A stretch of DNA of 38,461 nucleotides. Origin: Burkholderiales bacterium. GTDB lineage: Bacteria > Pseudomonadota > Gammaproteobacteria > Burkholderiales > Burkholderiaceae_C. Below the pieces are notes generated by a model, which saw only the letters and a list, made by a program, of their open reading frames with translations, was not told where the DNA came from and did not search any database. The stretch lies in the NCBI GenBank assembly GCA_947372465.1, contig CANBTT010000029.1:1-38461 (forward strand), in the 5' to 3' direction. Positions 1 to 7,815 of the stretch are shown here, piece by piece. A program made the position numbers and the translations under genes. How positions within the stretch are numbered: position 1 is the stretch's first letter; the number at the start of each line of letters is the position of its first letter.

Positions 1-243
1 CAAGCCTTTACTGTTTTTTTGCCGGTTAAAAGTGTTGGGGTCATGGGGGATGGGAGGACCTATGATTACGTGGTTGCTTTGCGAGCTGTCCAAACTTCAG
101 ACTTCATGACCGCTGACTGGGCTGAATTACCCTATGCTTTGCTTAAAAAGGTCTCCTCTAGGATCATCAACGAAGTCAGAGGTATCAACAGAGTCACTTA
201 TGATGTGAGTTCAAAGCCACCTGCAACCATTGAGTGGGAATAA
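1..243 (+). CDS. guaA: GMP synthase (glutamine-hydrolysing), C-terminal 80 residues
   Basis: This is the 3' end of guaA, cut by the left edge of the window; frame 1 is open from base 1 to TAA at 241-243. The enzyme makes GMP from XMP, ATP and glutamine in the cytoplasm. The visible part is the C-terminal dimerisation domain, with the near-invariant stretches [39 protein letters not shown] and the terminal KPPATIEWE. The stop codon is intact, so the gene looks functional. In many bacteria the last bases of guaA are the attachment site of genomic islands, and the toxin-antitoxin and conjugation-type genes that follow fit that. Identification is near certain; its use as an attachment site here is inference. 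Confidence 0.97.
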   Translation, partial: QAFTVFLPVKSVGVMGDGRTYDYVVALRAVQTSDFMTADWAELPYALLKKVSSRIINEVRGINRVTYDVSSKPPATIEWE

Positions 244-291
244 TAATTATTCCGGTCGTAAAAGAATCTCTCATTCATTTCCACTGAAGAT

Positions 292-648
292 TTAACGGTG
301 CAATTCTTCACGAATAACTTTGCGCACAGTTTCCTCTATTGTATGAATCGTCATCGCCTGTCTTAGGGTGGCATTGATTAACGTCTGATAGCCTCTCCCA
401 CCAGCCTGCGCGCGGTACCACCCAAGTACGTCTGGGTCAAGCGTAATGTTGATTTTTTTCTTTTTAAGTTCCGAACGAAAAGCCACCTTACCTTCAGGGG
501 GGGTAACCTCCTTGCCGGCAATCTTCCATACGCCACGATCAAGGCCAAGTTCTGTTAACTCTGGAAGTTCATCGTACTCTTGAGGAGATACTTCGTGCAA
601 ATCAACTTTTGCTAAATTACTGCCTAAATTTTGATTGTTCGCGCTCAT
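292..648 (-). CDS. brnA: BrnA-type antitoxin
   Basis: Antitoxin of a type II BrnT/BrnA module, 118 aa. The C-terminal half has the BrnA pattern: a KVAFRSELKKKKINITLD strand, then helices (DPDVLGWYRAQA, GYQTLINATLRQAM) that form the ribbon-helix-helix DNA-binding fold of this family. The N-terminal half is acidic and probably wraps the toxin. The start lies 32 bp inside the end of the upstream brnT gene, so the two are translationally coupled, in the toxin-first order usual for this family. BrnA proteins repress their own promoter, and a large dyad lies upstream of brnT. Assignment rests on sequence pattern and gene order. Confidence 0.88.
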   Translation of the reverse strand: MSANNQNLGSNLAKVDLHEVSPQEYDELPELTELGLDRGVWKIAGKEVTPPEGKVAFRSELKKKKINITLDPDVLGWYRAQAGGRGYQTLINATLRQAMTIHTIEETVRKVIREELHR

Positions 649-886
649 TTGCTTTCCTCATTGAATAAATGTGGCGAGCATCGCCACGTTGGACGTAGCC
701 AACCACCATCAAACGACCATACAAGTATCCAAAACAAACCATGCGTTTTTCACCATAGTTTTGTCTTTCATCCTCAAATTCAAACGTTGGACCGTCAAAA
801 ATCACTTCAGCATCCGCAAAATCAAGGCCACGGTCAACCAATGTTGCTTGTCGCTTCGATTCATGCCAAGTTAACTTAAAGCTCAT
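617..886 (-). CDS. brnT: BrnT-type ribonuclease toxin
   Basis: Toxin of the BrnTA module, a RelE-fold ribonuclease that slows growth when free of BrnA. From the ATG at 884-886 it is 89 aa and starts MSFKLTWHESK, matching the usual BrnT opening (aromatic-W-x-E-x-K). It continues with GLDFADAEVIF, the FEDERQNYGEKR block and a C-terminal RHIYSMRKANERE helix, all family hallmarks. An in-frame ATG at 914-916 would add 10 residues, but it has no Shine-Dalgarno sequence and overlaps the -35 box, so I prefer the inner start. With the promoter seen here the mRNA would begin about at this ATG, that is, it would be leaderless or nearly so. Nothing looks broken, so this module is probably active. Confidence 0.87.
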   Translation of the reverse strand: MSFKLTWHESKRQATLVDRGLDFADAEVIFDGPTFEFEDERQNYGEKRMVCFGYLYGRLMVVGYVQRGDARHIYSMRKANEREQSKFRQ

Positions 887-893
887 TTGACGT

Positions 894-940
894 ATTTTAA
901 AGATAATTATCTCCATGTCAAGATGATTATGGAGATAATT
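894..940 (-). promoter_or_regulatory. brnTA promoter with a 36-bp operator dyad
   Basis: A perfect inverted repeat has 12-bp arms at 905-916 (AATTATCTCCAT) and 929-940 (ATGGAGATAATT) with a 12-bp spacer. On the minus strand a sigma70 promoter reads TTGACA (916-921), 16-bp spacer, TAAAAT (894-899). One arm fills most of the -35/-10 spacer, so a dimeric repressor, by family knowledge BrnA/BrnT, would block RNA polymerase. Predicted transcription start is near 887, directly next to the brnT ATG. Confidence 0.75.
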
Positions 941-1108
941 AGAGGTGATCGAATTCTATAGATTTGAACGACTCAAGGGTGACACTTTCTAATAATTGGG
1001 GGGTAGTGAGATGCATTAATTAGGTGCATGATGATATTTCAGGTAAATCCCCATCCACAAAAGAGTAAGAATAAGGATTAAAAAAGTTGCAGCAATCGTT
1101 TTTTTCAA

Positions 1109-1136
1109 TTGCACTTCACATGCAAATGGATAAGAT
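1109..1136 (+). promoter_or_regulatory. Promoter of the DUF2281-like antitoxin gene
   Basis: TTGCAC at 1109-1114, a 16-bp spacer and TAAGAT at 1131-1136 fit a sigma70 promoter 25 bp before the ATG at 1161. An inverted repeat TTGCA-N7-TGCAA (1109-1125) overlaps the -35 box and could be the antitoxin's operator. AGGAG at 1149-1153 is the ribosome binding site. Confidence 0.5.
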
Positions 1137-1160
1137 TGATATGTTCCTAGGAGATCAATA

Positions 1161-1376
1161 ATGAGTATTTTAGAACTAATTGAAAAAGTTAAGAATCTGC
1201 CAAAAGATAAGCAAATTGAGGTCATGGACTTTGTGGAGTTCCTGTCCTCCAAGAAGATTCAAAGCGTTGACAAAATACCGAATCTAGAAAATTCTCCCCT
1301 TAAGATATTCCGTACTAATCCTTTCATAGTTACTGGTTTTACTCCATTTACTAGGAATGAGGCAAATGAGCGCTAA
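1161..1376 (+). CDS. DUF2281-like small protein, probable antitoxin of a PIN-toxin pair
   Basis: A 71-aa protein starting MSILELIEKVKNLPKDKQ, then EVMDFVEFLSSK. This LPxxxQxEVxDFVEFL pattern is typical of DUF2281-like small antitoxins found before PIN-domain (VapC-like) toxins. The C-terminal tail (FTPFTRNEANER) is the kind of extended toxin-binding segment seen in such antitoxins. AGGAG sits 7 nt before the ATG. The following gene fragment overlaps its end and begins like a VapC toxin, which supports the antitoxin role, but that toxin is truncated, so this antitoxin may be an orphan. Confidence 0.65.
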   Translation: MSILELIEKVKNLPKDKQIEVMDFVEFLSSKKIQSVDKIPNLENSPLKIFRTNPFIVTGFTPFTRNEANER

Positions 1377-1500
1377 AGATTTTGTAGACTCAAATGTATG
1401 GCTTTATTCTTTAATCAAAAGCCCTGAATTGGAGAGAAAAAATCAAATAGCATATCAACTACTAGACAATTTAGGGCTTCATGTTGTTAGCTCACGGTAA
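1366..1500 (+). pseudogene. Truncated PIN-domain (VapC-like) toxin, 44 residues
   Basis: The reading frame starts at ATG 1366, overlapping the end of the antitoxin gene, and stops at TAA 1498-1500. It encodes MSAKDFVDSNVWLYSL, the first beta strand and first acidic residue of a PIN domain (DSNVWLY), then a helix (KNQIAYQLLDNLG) and a second strand (LHVVSSR). A complete PIN toxin is about 130 residues with three or four acidic catalytic positions; only the first is present. The end falls in the strand after which family members continue into the second catalytic region, so I read it as a 3'-truncated toxin gene. The next 150 bp show no continuation in any frame. Confidence 0.68.
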
Positions 1501-1589
1501 ATGTCTGGTGCCTGTGAAACGCTAATTTTGTACCTACACAACCGCGTCAAGACGTCAAAGACGCTACTTGGCTTGACCGCTGAAGTCAT

Positions 1590-1628
1590 TTGCCAAGCAG
1601 ATGATCTTGGTGTAAAATGTGTACACAT
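1590..1628 (+). promoter_or_regulatory. Promoter and TGTACA operator of the Phd/YefM antitoxin gene
   Basis: TTGCCA (1590-1595), a 17-bp spacer and TAAAAT (1613-1618) form a good sigma70 promoter. The perfect 12-bp palindrome ATGTGTACACAT (1617-1628) begins within the -10 box and contains the TGTACA core described for YefM-YoeB operators. Autorepression by the antitoxin encoded from 1655 is the likely role. Confidence 0.72.
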
Positions 1629-1654
1629 AGATTCACAATCGAAGAGGTATCCAC

Positions 1655-1942
1655 ATGGAAACGACAAAGGTAGGCATACGCGAGTTCCGTTCCGACTTGG
1701 CCGAGTACATTGCATCCAGCACGCCCGTTGCAGTCACGCGGCATGGCCAGACCGTTGGGTACTTCATCCCCACAAAGGGACAAGTTGAAGCAGACATCGC
1801 AGCGTTGAAAAAAGCCAGTGAGACCTTGGACAAGCTGCTTGAGGCGCAGGGCGTAGACGTGGAGTCCGTGGTTGCAGACTTCAAAGCAGCACGTAGGAAA
1901 ACCAGTATGCCCTCAAAGAAGCTCACTGTCAAAACGGCATGA
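1655..1942 (+). CDS. Phd/YefM-family antitoxin
   Basis: A 95-aa antitoxin. The N-terminal METTKVGIREFRSDLAEYI and then TPVAVTRHGQTVGYFIP give the Phd/YefM fold: a strand, the REFRxxLxxYI helix, then the VTRHGxxVGYFIP strand pair used for dimerisation and DNA binding. The rest is a basic, helical toxin-binding tail. GAGG at 1644-1647 sits 7 nt before the ATG. Its stop overlaps the start of the PIN-domain gene (ATGA), a standard antitoxin-toxin coupling. Family knowledge says such proteins repress their own operon, and the palindrome at 1617-1628 fits. Confidence 0.87.
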   Translation: METTKVGIREFRSDLAEYIASSTPVAVTRHGQTVGYFIPTKGQVEADIAALKKASETLDKLLEAQGVDVESVVADFKAARRKTSMPSKKLTVKTA

Positions 1943-2160
1943 ATGGTAAAGCTATCGTTCTTGATGCGAACATTCTTATTCGTGCGGTGATGGGAAAGAG
2001 GGTGCGTGAACTGATTTTTGGTAGCGTAACAACGGTCAAATTCTTTGCCCCCGATGTTGCATACGCAGATGCGCGAAAGTATCTGCCTGCGCTGTTAATA
2101 AAACGTGGTATTGATTCCAGTGCAGCAATGTTAGTGCTGGATCAGCGGCGCTTGTCTTAG
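1939..2160 (+). pseudogene. Truncated PIN-domain toxin, 73 residues
   Basis: It starts at ATG 1939, overlapping the antitoxin stop, with IVLDANILIRAVMGKRVRELI, the first strand and first catalytic Asp of a PIN domain. It continues FFAPDVAYADARKYLPALL, the region that carries the next acidic residue in this subfamily. It stops at TAG 2158-2160, about 60 residues short of a full PIN domain, so the C-terminal acidic residues are missing. Reading the other two frames downstream does not restore a PIN-like sequence, so a deletion or rearrangement is more likely than a simple frameshift. The product is probably not an active RNase, though it could still bind the antitoxin. Confidence 0.7.
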
Positions 2161-2215
2161 ATTTCTCGATTCCTCATACCCCAAAAGTCCCAAAGCGAAG
2201 AAGAGATGTCTGTGG

Positions 2216-3115
2216 TCAATGTGCCCCTAGGTAACACCCCTCAACCCGCTCCCCATCCACTTCATCACCTTCTTCACTGCACAGGGCGGCAATCAAGGCT
2301 TGGTCCACCACTTGGCCGGGTAGGAGCAGTTCTTCATTCGTCCAGCGCTTGACCAAGTGGCCGTTGGCCACGCCGCCCGTGTGTGGGGCTTGATAGGCGC
2401 GTCGATGTTGCATGGTGATGCCGCTGTTGGCGTTCGCTATGAAGCGGCTCTCGCCCAGGGCCCAAGGTTCAAAGTAGGCATTCGCAGCAACATCGACTTG
2501 GCGAAAGTAGCTGCGTGCGCCTTCGGCCTTGAGTTGTTTGCGCACGGTGCGGGTGATCAGGCCTTGCAAATGGTCGAGTGCGGCATCCTCCAATGTGTTC
2601 AGGTTTTCGGTCCTCATGTCTTGCCCAGCCAAGGCTGCGTTGGTGGTCAACTCGACAGGCAACACTTTCACCATGGCTTTGACCACGTCGCGGTGGGGCG
2701 CTACAGCGGTGGCCACGCCGCGTGTTTGCGGTTGGATGGGGCAGCGAATTTCCACAAAGCGCGGCTTCACAGGTCCGGTGCAGCCGTCGTGGTGGTAGTA
2801 CTCGCCTTGGCTCAGCCGCCCTTTGCTGGAGCGCCCACGCACGTCGCGATAAGTTGGGTGTTGGGTGTGCGAATTCAGGCAGACGACCAATCCGGTGGTA
2901 TCGATCAATTGGTAAAAAGCCTCGCGCCACTCGGGCAAGAGCAGCTTGTCGTGCAAGTAGTCACTGGGCTCGGTCTCTTGATGACCCACTTCACCTTCAA
3001 TCACCAAAACAAAGGGCTTGGGCCGACGCACCCGCCACAAGGCGTTGGCAAACTCCAGCACTGAGCTTTGCGGGAGTGTTTGGGTTGCGTCGTTGGGGAG
3101 CGTGTTGTCGGACAT
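2216..3115 (-). CDS. Uncharacterised protein, possibly Fe(II)/2-oxoglutarate-dioxygenase-like
   Basis: A 299-aa soluble protein with no signal peptide. I do not recognise a named family. It has an HxD-type motif in EYYHHDGCTG near the middle and, near the C-terminus, FIANANSGITMQHRRAYQ, which resembles the distal-histidine strand of TauD/TfdA and clavaminate-synthase-like oxygenases (usually a D/N-N-x-x-x-x-H-x-R pattern with an Arg that binds 2-oxoglutarate). That gives a possible 2-His-1-carboxylate iron site, but the rest of the jelly-roll pattern cannot be confirmed by eye. It stands alone between the toxin-antitoxin loci and the efflux operon, and no clear ribosome binding site precedes the ATG at 3115. 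Treat the oxygenase idea as a hypothesis. Confidence 0.5.
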   Translation of the reverse strand: MSDNTLPNDATQTLPQSSVLEFANALWRVRRPKPFVLVIEGEVGHQETEPSDYLHDKLLLPEWREAFYQLIDTTGLVVCLNSHTQHPTYRDVRGRSSKGRLSQGEYYHHDGCTGPVKPRFVEIRCPIQPQTRGVATAVAPHRDVVKAMVKVLPVELTTNAALAGQDMRTENLNTLEDAALDHLQGLITRTVRKQLKAEGARSYFRQVDVAANAYFEPWALGESRFIANANSGITMQHRRAYQAPHTGGVANGHLVKRWTNEELLLPGQVVDQALIAALCSEEGDEVDGERVEGCYLGAH

Positions 3116-3583
3116 GTTACAGTTTCGGGTGTGTCGTGCTGGAACAGCCAGCTTGGAGAAGTGCCAATTTTAGGGCGGTTTAGCGCGCAATGACATATGC
3201 CCTGGCAATGGCAGAAACAGAGTTTTCAGGCACATTGGTCTTTCAAATGATTTCCAGCTTTTGCTGGGGGGCGTAAAACGCTTTCGAGCTTGGACAGAGC
3301 TCAACACCTTCACTGGGGTTTTTCTTCAATGAGACCTCGGCTTCATTCTAAGAAATACTGGCGGATCTGCAATTAAGGGGGGGTACTTCAAGAACCAGTA
3401 CATGGCAAATTGGCCATTTATTCAACCAGGTCCGCGCAAATCCACGCTGTTCACTGCACGAAGGGTGTCAATTTCACCTGATTGCGTCCACTTGTCATAG
3501 TCACAGCCCATAAGATCATTGATAATTCAGAGATAGACGCGGCCGAAACTGCCGCAATCCATTGCTGCTTTTTGAGGTCTCTC
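3116..3583. other. Gene-free divergent region before the efflux operon
   Basis: About 470 bp between the divergently read 299-aa gene and the efflux adaptor. I see no convincing gene, no RNA gene and no clear sigma70 promoter. A small hairpin CCAGC-TTTT-GCTGG lies at 3254-3267. The efflux operon promoter must lie here but I cannot place it. Confidence 0.5.
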
Positions 3584-4708
3584 ATGTTCAAAGTTAGTCC
3601 ATTGCTTCAAACGGGGATGAAAAATCATTTTCTCGGGGCCCTTCTTTTGCTCGCTATTGCGTTGGGGGCCTCATCTCAAGCTTTAGGGGGGGCTTCCGTT
3701 TTATTGCCCCTCAATCCAAAGCAGCAGGCCATTTTGGGCATACAAGTGAGCCAGTTGCAGTCCTCCAGTGGCGCTCAATTGTTGGTCAGTGCTTCGGTCG
3801 TTACCCCTCCAGGAAAAGAGTTCACCATCTCCGCACCCTATGCGGGGCAAATCTCTCGCTTGTTTGCAGGCGTTGGGGACTCGTTCAAAGTCGGTGCCCC
3901 CTTGGCTCAGTTCACCAGCCCCATGCTGGGAGACGCGAGGCGCTTATTGAACGAAGCGAACATTGACTATAAAAATGCAAAAGCGGCAACCGAGCGAGAC
4001 CAAGCCATGTTTGATGAAGGCATTATTCCAGCGGTGCGGCTTCAATTGACCCGGTCCAAACAAGAAGCGGCTTTGGCGCAGTTGCATGCCCGGGAGGCTG
4101 AATTGTCAGCCTCCGGCACTTCTTTTGATGTGGGATCTGGCTATTCAACGGGCACATTGAAAGCGCCCGTTTCTGGCACTGTCCTGGAGGCCTTTACGGC
4201 CGTGGGCCAAAGAGTGGAGGCGGGCACTGTGCTTTTTAAGTTGGCCGATGCTTCGCAGTTGCAACTGGACTTGCAGCTCTCTTCAGACAAAGCCGCTCAG
4301 ATCCAAGTGGGTGATGAGGTGAGCTTGGTCGCTCGCAGTGCCAAAGCCAAAATCATCGGTGTGAGCCGTGCGGTTGACAGCAGTCAATTGGCCCGCGCAC
4401 GCGCTGTGGTCACGACTCGAGGCAGCTTGCAAGCTGGCGAGTTGGTCTCGGTCATGGTTCAAGCCAGAGGACTTTTAAATGCATCAAAGGGGAGCGATCG
4501 CTGGTTGCTGCCCACTCGTGCGGTGACCCAGTGGAAAGGCCAGCCTTTTGTATTTGTCGCAAACGAGCAAGGTTTTGAGGCCAAGCGTGTCTTGGTCATT
4601 TCATCGACCGATGACATGTCAATTGTTGAGGTGTCTATGCCTTTAGGTGCCAAGGTCGCTATAACAGGCATTGCTTCATTGCGCGCCATGTTACAAAAGG
4701 ATGAGTGA
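3584..4708 (+). CDS. RND efflux periplasmic adaptor subunit (HlyD/CzcB family)
   Basis: Periplasmic adaptor linking an inner-membrane RND pump to an outer-membrane channel, 374 aa. I chose ATG 3584 because GAGG (3574-3577) sits 6 nt upstream; the frame is open further up but without such a site. The N-terminus is a signal peptide with hydrophobic core FLGALLLLAIALG. Two half-motifs of the lipoyl/barrel-sandwich domain are visible (ISAPYAGQISRLFAGVGDSF and APVSGTVLEAFTAVGQRVEAG), separated by the helical hairpin. It lacks the long His/Met-rich extensions of some CzcB/CusB proteins. Its stop overlaps the pump start by one base (TGATG), so the two are coupled. Confidence 0.9.
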   Translation: MFKVSPLLQTGMKNHFLGALLLLAIALGASSQALGGASVLLPLNPKQQAILGIQVSQLQSSSGAQLLVSASVVTPPGKEFTISAPYAGQISRLFAGVGDSFKVGAPLAQFTSPMLGDARRLLNEANIDYKNAKAATERDQAMFDEGIIPAVRLQLTRSKQEAALAQLHAREAELSASGTSFDVGSGYSTGTLKAPVSGTVLEAFTAVGQRVEAGTVLFKLADASQLQLDLQLSSDKAAQIQVGDEVSLVARSAKAKIIGVSRAVDSSQLARARAVVTTRGSLQAGELVSVMVQARGLLNASKGSDRWLLPTRAVTQWKGQPFVFVANEQGFEAKRVLVISSTDDMSIVEVSMPLGAKVAITGIASLRAMLQKDE

Positions 4709-7700
4709 TGTTTGAGTTTCTCGTCCGATGGAGTCTTCGCTTTCGAGGCTTGACCCTCCTCGGGGCATCGTTTTTGTGTGTGGCTGGCGTTTACGCCTGG
4801 CTCAATTTGCCCATTGACGCTTTTCCCGACATCTCGCCTGTTCAAGCCAAAGTGATCCTTAAGATCCCTGGGATGACCCCCGAAGAGGTGGAGCAACGCA
4901 TTGTCAAACCCATTGAGCAAGAGTTGCTCAGCATTCCAAAAAAACGCATCGTTCGCTCCACGTCCAAGTACGGCATCGCAGACATCACGATCGATTTTGA
5001 GGAAGGCGTGGACTTGTACTGGGCACGTCAGCAAGTTGCTGAGCGCTTGGCCTCCATGGTGCGGGACTTGCCCAGCAGTGTGAGTGGTGGCTTGGCGCCC
5101 ATTGCCACGCCTTTGAGCGAGGTGTACATGTTCACCCTTGAGGGCGACGCATTCAGTTTGGCTGAAAAGCGTCGCGTATTGGATTGGGTCATCCGCCCAG
5201 AGTTGCGCACGATCCCCGGTGTGGCTGAGGTGAACTCTCTAGGCGGAGAGGTCCAAACCTTTGAAGTCATCCCCAACACAGCAAAAATGGCCGCAATGGG
5301 GGTCAGCATGTCTGAGCTTCGCCAAGCGCTATTGGCCAACAACAGCAACGACGGTGCTGGTCGCTTAACTTCAGGTGACGAAGTTTTGGTGGTGCGCGTC
5401 CAAGGCGCTGTCAAAACACTTGATGACTTGCGCGCCGTGAGATTAAACAGCGCCCACAAAACCATTGTGCAACTCGATGACGTTGCCAAAGTGACTTTGG
5501 GGGCTTTAACGCGCTATGGTGCCGTAACGCACGATGGTCAGGGGGAAGCGGTCGAAGGTTTGGTGCTAGGCATGCGAGGCGTGAATGCCCGGCAGTTGGT
5601 CAGTGCTGTGGATGCCAAATTGGCGGAGTTGGATGCACGCTTGCCCAAAGGCATGACGGTGAAAACCTTCTACAACCGCGGTGAACTGGTCACCCGTGCA
5701 GCCGACACAGTGATCCACGCCTTGATCGAAGCCGCTGTCTTGGTGTGTATCACTTTGTATCTATTTTTAGGCGGTCTCAGAGCCTCCTTGGTGGTGGCCA
5801 TTGCCCTGCCGTTGTCGCTCTTGAGCACCTTTGTGCTCATGCGCGTATTTGGTTTGACGGCCAATTTAATGAGTTTGGGTGGCTTGGCCATTGCCCTTGG
5901 GATGCTGGTGGATGCGGCTGTCGTGGTGGTTGAAAACATTGAGACAGCCTTTGCCTCGCACCCCAAAGGACACGGATTGTCTAAAGCAGAAATTTTGCTC
6001 AAAGCCGTGCGTCAAGTGATCAAGCCAGTGGTCTCAGGGGTGTTGATCATTTGCGTGGTCTTTCTGCCCTTGCTAAGTCTAGAGGGCTTGGAGGGCAAGT
6101 TGTTTGCCCCAGTTGCTGCAACCATTGTCATGGCTTTGGTCTCGTCTTTGTTACTGGCCTTCACACTGATCCCTGCTTTGGCTTCCATGACTTTGAAAGA
6201 AGAAGGTGCACATGCATCTTTTTTGATGGAAAAAATCCATGTTATGTATGTGCGTGCACGCGAACGCATATGGGCCAAGCCAATCTGGTTGTACGGCTTG
6301 TCACTCACATCCTTGCTTGTGGCAGCGGTGCTTTATGGCTCCATTGGGAAAACCTTCATGCCCACATTGGATGAGGGCGATGTCTTGGTTCAATTGCAAA
6401 AGTTACCCTCCATCTCACTTGAAGCTTCGCTTGAAATAGACACCCGTGTCCAACAAGCCATTTTGGACAATGTGCCCGAGGTGAAGTCAATCGTGGCTCG
6501 GGTGGGTTCGGATGAGTTGGGGCTCGATCCCATGGGGCTCAATGAGACCGATTCCTTTCTGGTCCTCAAGCCCAAGAAAGAATGGCGAGGGAGCAAGGAA
6601 GACATCATCAACGCCCTAAGGCTTGTGCTGGAAGGTTTTCCTGGCTTGGTCTATGGTTTTACGCAACCCATCGAAATGAGGGTCTCCGAAATGCTCACGG
6701 GAACTCGCGGGGACGTGGCGATCAAAATTTTTGGCACTGATTTGACACATTTGAATCAAGCCGCTCAGTTGGTGGCCTCGGCAGTGCGGGCCATTCCTGG
6801 AGCCTCAGAGGTCATCGCGCCCAAAGCAGAAGGTTTACAGTACGTCTCTGTCAATTTAAATCGATCGACGATCGGGCAGGCTGGATTCAGCGTTGAAGGC
6901 CTTCAGCAAGCGTTTAAAAACCAAATTGAAGGGGAGTCCTTGGGCTACGTTTTGCAAGACGGCGTTCGGGTACCGTTGACCTTGAAGGGCAATGGGGATT
7001 TAAATCAAAGCACTGAAGCCTTCAAAAACTTGCAGTTGGCTGCACCTGATGGACGCATTTGGATGGCCAGTGCGTTGGCCGATATTCGATTGGTGGATGG
7101 ACCCATCCGGGTCGATCATGAACAAAGTGCTCGTTTCACGAGCATTCAAGTCTCGGTCGATGGTCGTGATCTCACGGGCTTTGTCAGTGAAGCGCAAAAG
7201 GCCGTCTTGGCATTGAGCTTGCCCGCTGATGTGCATCTGGTTTGGGGCGGACAATTTGAAAATCAACAGCGCGCGGCTGCTCGATTGGGGTTGGTCATCC
7301 CAGCGGCACTGGTCTTGATTTTCACCATTTTGGTGATGACATTTGGTTCATTTGTACAGGCAGGTATTATCTTTTTGAACATCCCCTTTGCGCTGGTTGG
7401 GGGCGTGGTGGCCTTGTCCGTTTCAGGTGAGTACTTGTCTGTTCCCGCCTCTGTGGGCTTCATCGCCTTGCTGGGCATTGCGGTGCTCAATGGGTTGGTG
7501 ATGGTGACGCACTTCAATGAAAGGCTGCTTGATGGGGAGCCCATTCACGAGGTTGTGCGAAAAGGCTCAGAGCGGCGCTTGAGACCTGTTTTGATGACCG
7601 CTGTGATCACAGCACTAGGGATGATCCCTTTGCTGTTTGCGACGGGCCCAGGTTCTGAAATTCAACGTCCCTTGGCCATTGTGGTCACGGGAGGCTTGTT

Positions 7701-7815
7701 CAGCTCTACTTTGCTCACCTTGCTCTTGCTGCCCAAGTTGTTTGAGCGCTTTGGAGCACTTGAGGGCGAAGACTTTGCTGTCATCAAAAAAATACTATCT
7801 TGGAGAAACCCGTGA
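4708..7815 (+). CDS. Heavy-metal-type RND efflux pump (CzcA/CusA family)
   Basis: Inner-membrane proton-driven RND pump, 1035 aa, the usual length. AAGG lies 7 nt before ATG 4708. It starts with one TM helix, then the porter-domain opening LPIDAFPDISPVQAKV typical of metal pumps. In TM4, D402 and E409 (LVDAAVVVVEN) form the proton relay. CzcA has an additional Asp earlier in TM4 where this protein has a small hydrophobic residue. The second large loop carries DPMGLNETDSFLVLKP and EMRVSEMLTGTRGDVAIKIFG, closer to CzcA/NccA than to CusA; the CusA methionine triad appears absent by my recollection of that sequence. So divalent cations such as Co, Zn or Ni are more likely than Cu/Ag. The substrate is inferred, not shown. 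Confidence 0.92.
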   Translation: MFEFLVRWSLRFRGLTLLGASFLCVAGVYAWLNLPIDAFPDISPVQAKVILKIPGMTPEEVEQRIVKPIEQELLSIPKKRIVRSTSKYGIADITIDFEEGVDLYWARQQVAERLASMVRDLPSSVSGGLAPIATPLSEVYMFTLEGDAFSLAEKRRVLDWVIRPELRTIPGVAEVNSLGGEVQTFEVIPNTAKMAAMGVSMSELRQALLANNSNDGAGRLTSGDEVLVVRVQGAVKTLDDLRAVRLNSAHKTIVQLDDVAKVTLGALTRYGAVTHDGQGEAVEGLVLGMRGVNARQLVSAVDAKLAELDARLPKGMTVKTFYNRGELVTRAADTVIHALIEAAVLVCITLYLFLGGLRASLVVAIALPLSLLSTFVLMRVFGLTANLMSLGGLAIALGMLVDAAVVVVENIETAFASHPKGHGLSKAEILLKAVRQVIKPVVSGVLIICVVFLPLLSLEGLEGKLFAPVAATIVMALVSSLLLAFTLIPALASMTLKEEGAHASFLMEKIHVMYVRARERIWAKPIWLYGLSLTSLLVAAVLYGSIGKTFMPTLDEGDVLVQLQKLPSISLEASLEIDTRVQQAILDNVPEVKSIVARVGSDELGLDPMGLNETDSFLVLKPKKEWRGSKEDIINALRLVLEGFPGLVYGFTQPIEMRVSEMLTGTRGDVAIKIFGTDLTHLNQAAQLVASAVRAIPGASEVIAPKAEGLQYVSVNLNRSTIGQAGFSVEGLQQAFKNQIEGESLGYVLQDGVRVPLTLKGNGDLNQSTEAFKNLQLAAPDGRIWMASALADIRLVDGPIRVDHEQSARFTSIQVSVDGRDLTGFVSEAQKAVLALSLPADVHLVWGGQFENQQRAAARLGLVIPAALVLIFTILVMTFGSFVQAGIIFLNIPFALVGGVVALSVSGEYLSVPASVGFIALLGIAVLNGLVMVTHFNERLLDGEPIHEVVRKGSERRLRPVLMTAVITALGMIPLLFATGPGSEIQRPLAIVVTGGLFSSTLLTLLLLPKLFERFGALEGEDFAVIKKILSWRNP

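Noticed and set aside
887-916. N-terminal extension of brnT to the ATG at 914-916
   Set aside because: It lacks a ribosome binding site and overlaps the predicted -35 box and operator; the inner ATG gives the family-typical N-terminus.
1501-1788. 95-codon forward frame after the truncated VapC-like gene
   Set aside because: It overlaps the Phd gene in another frame, resembles no protein, and its composition fits a shadow.
2357-3064. 235-codon forward frame opposite the 299-aa gene
   Set aside because: Antisense shadow; the minus-strand protein has motif-like content and the forward one does not.
3482-3583. Upstream extension of the efflux adaptor to a TTG
   Set aside because: No ribosome binding site, and it would bury the signal peptide behind 34 residues; ATG 3584 has GAGG.
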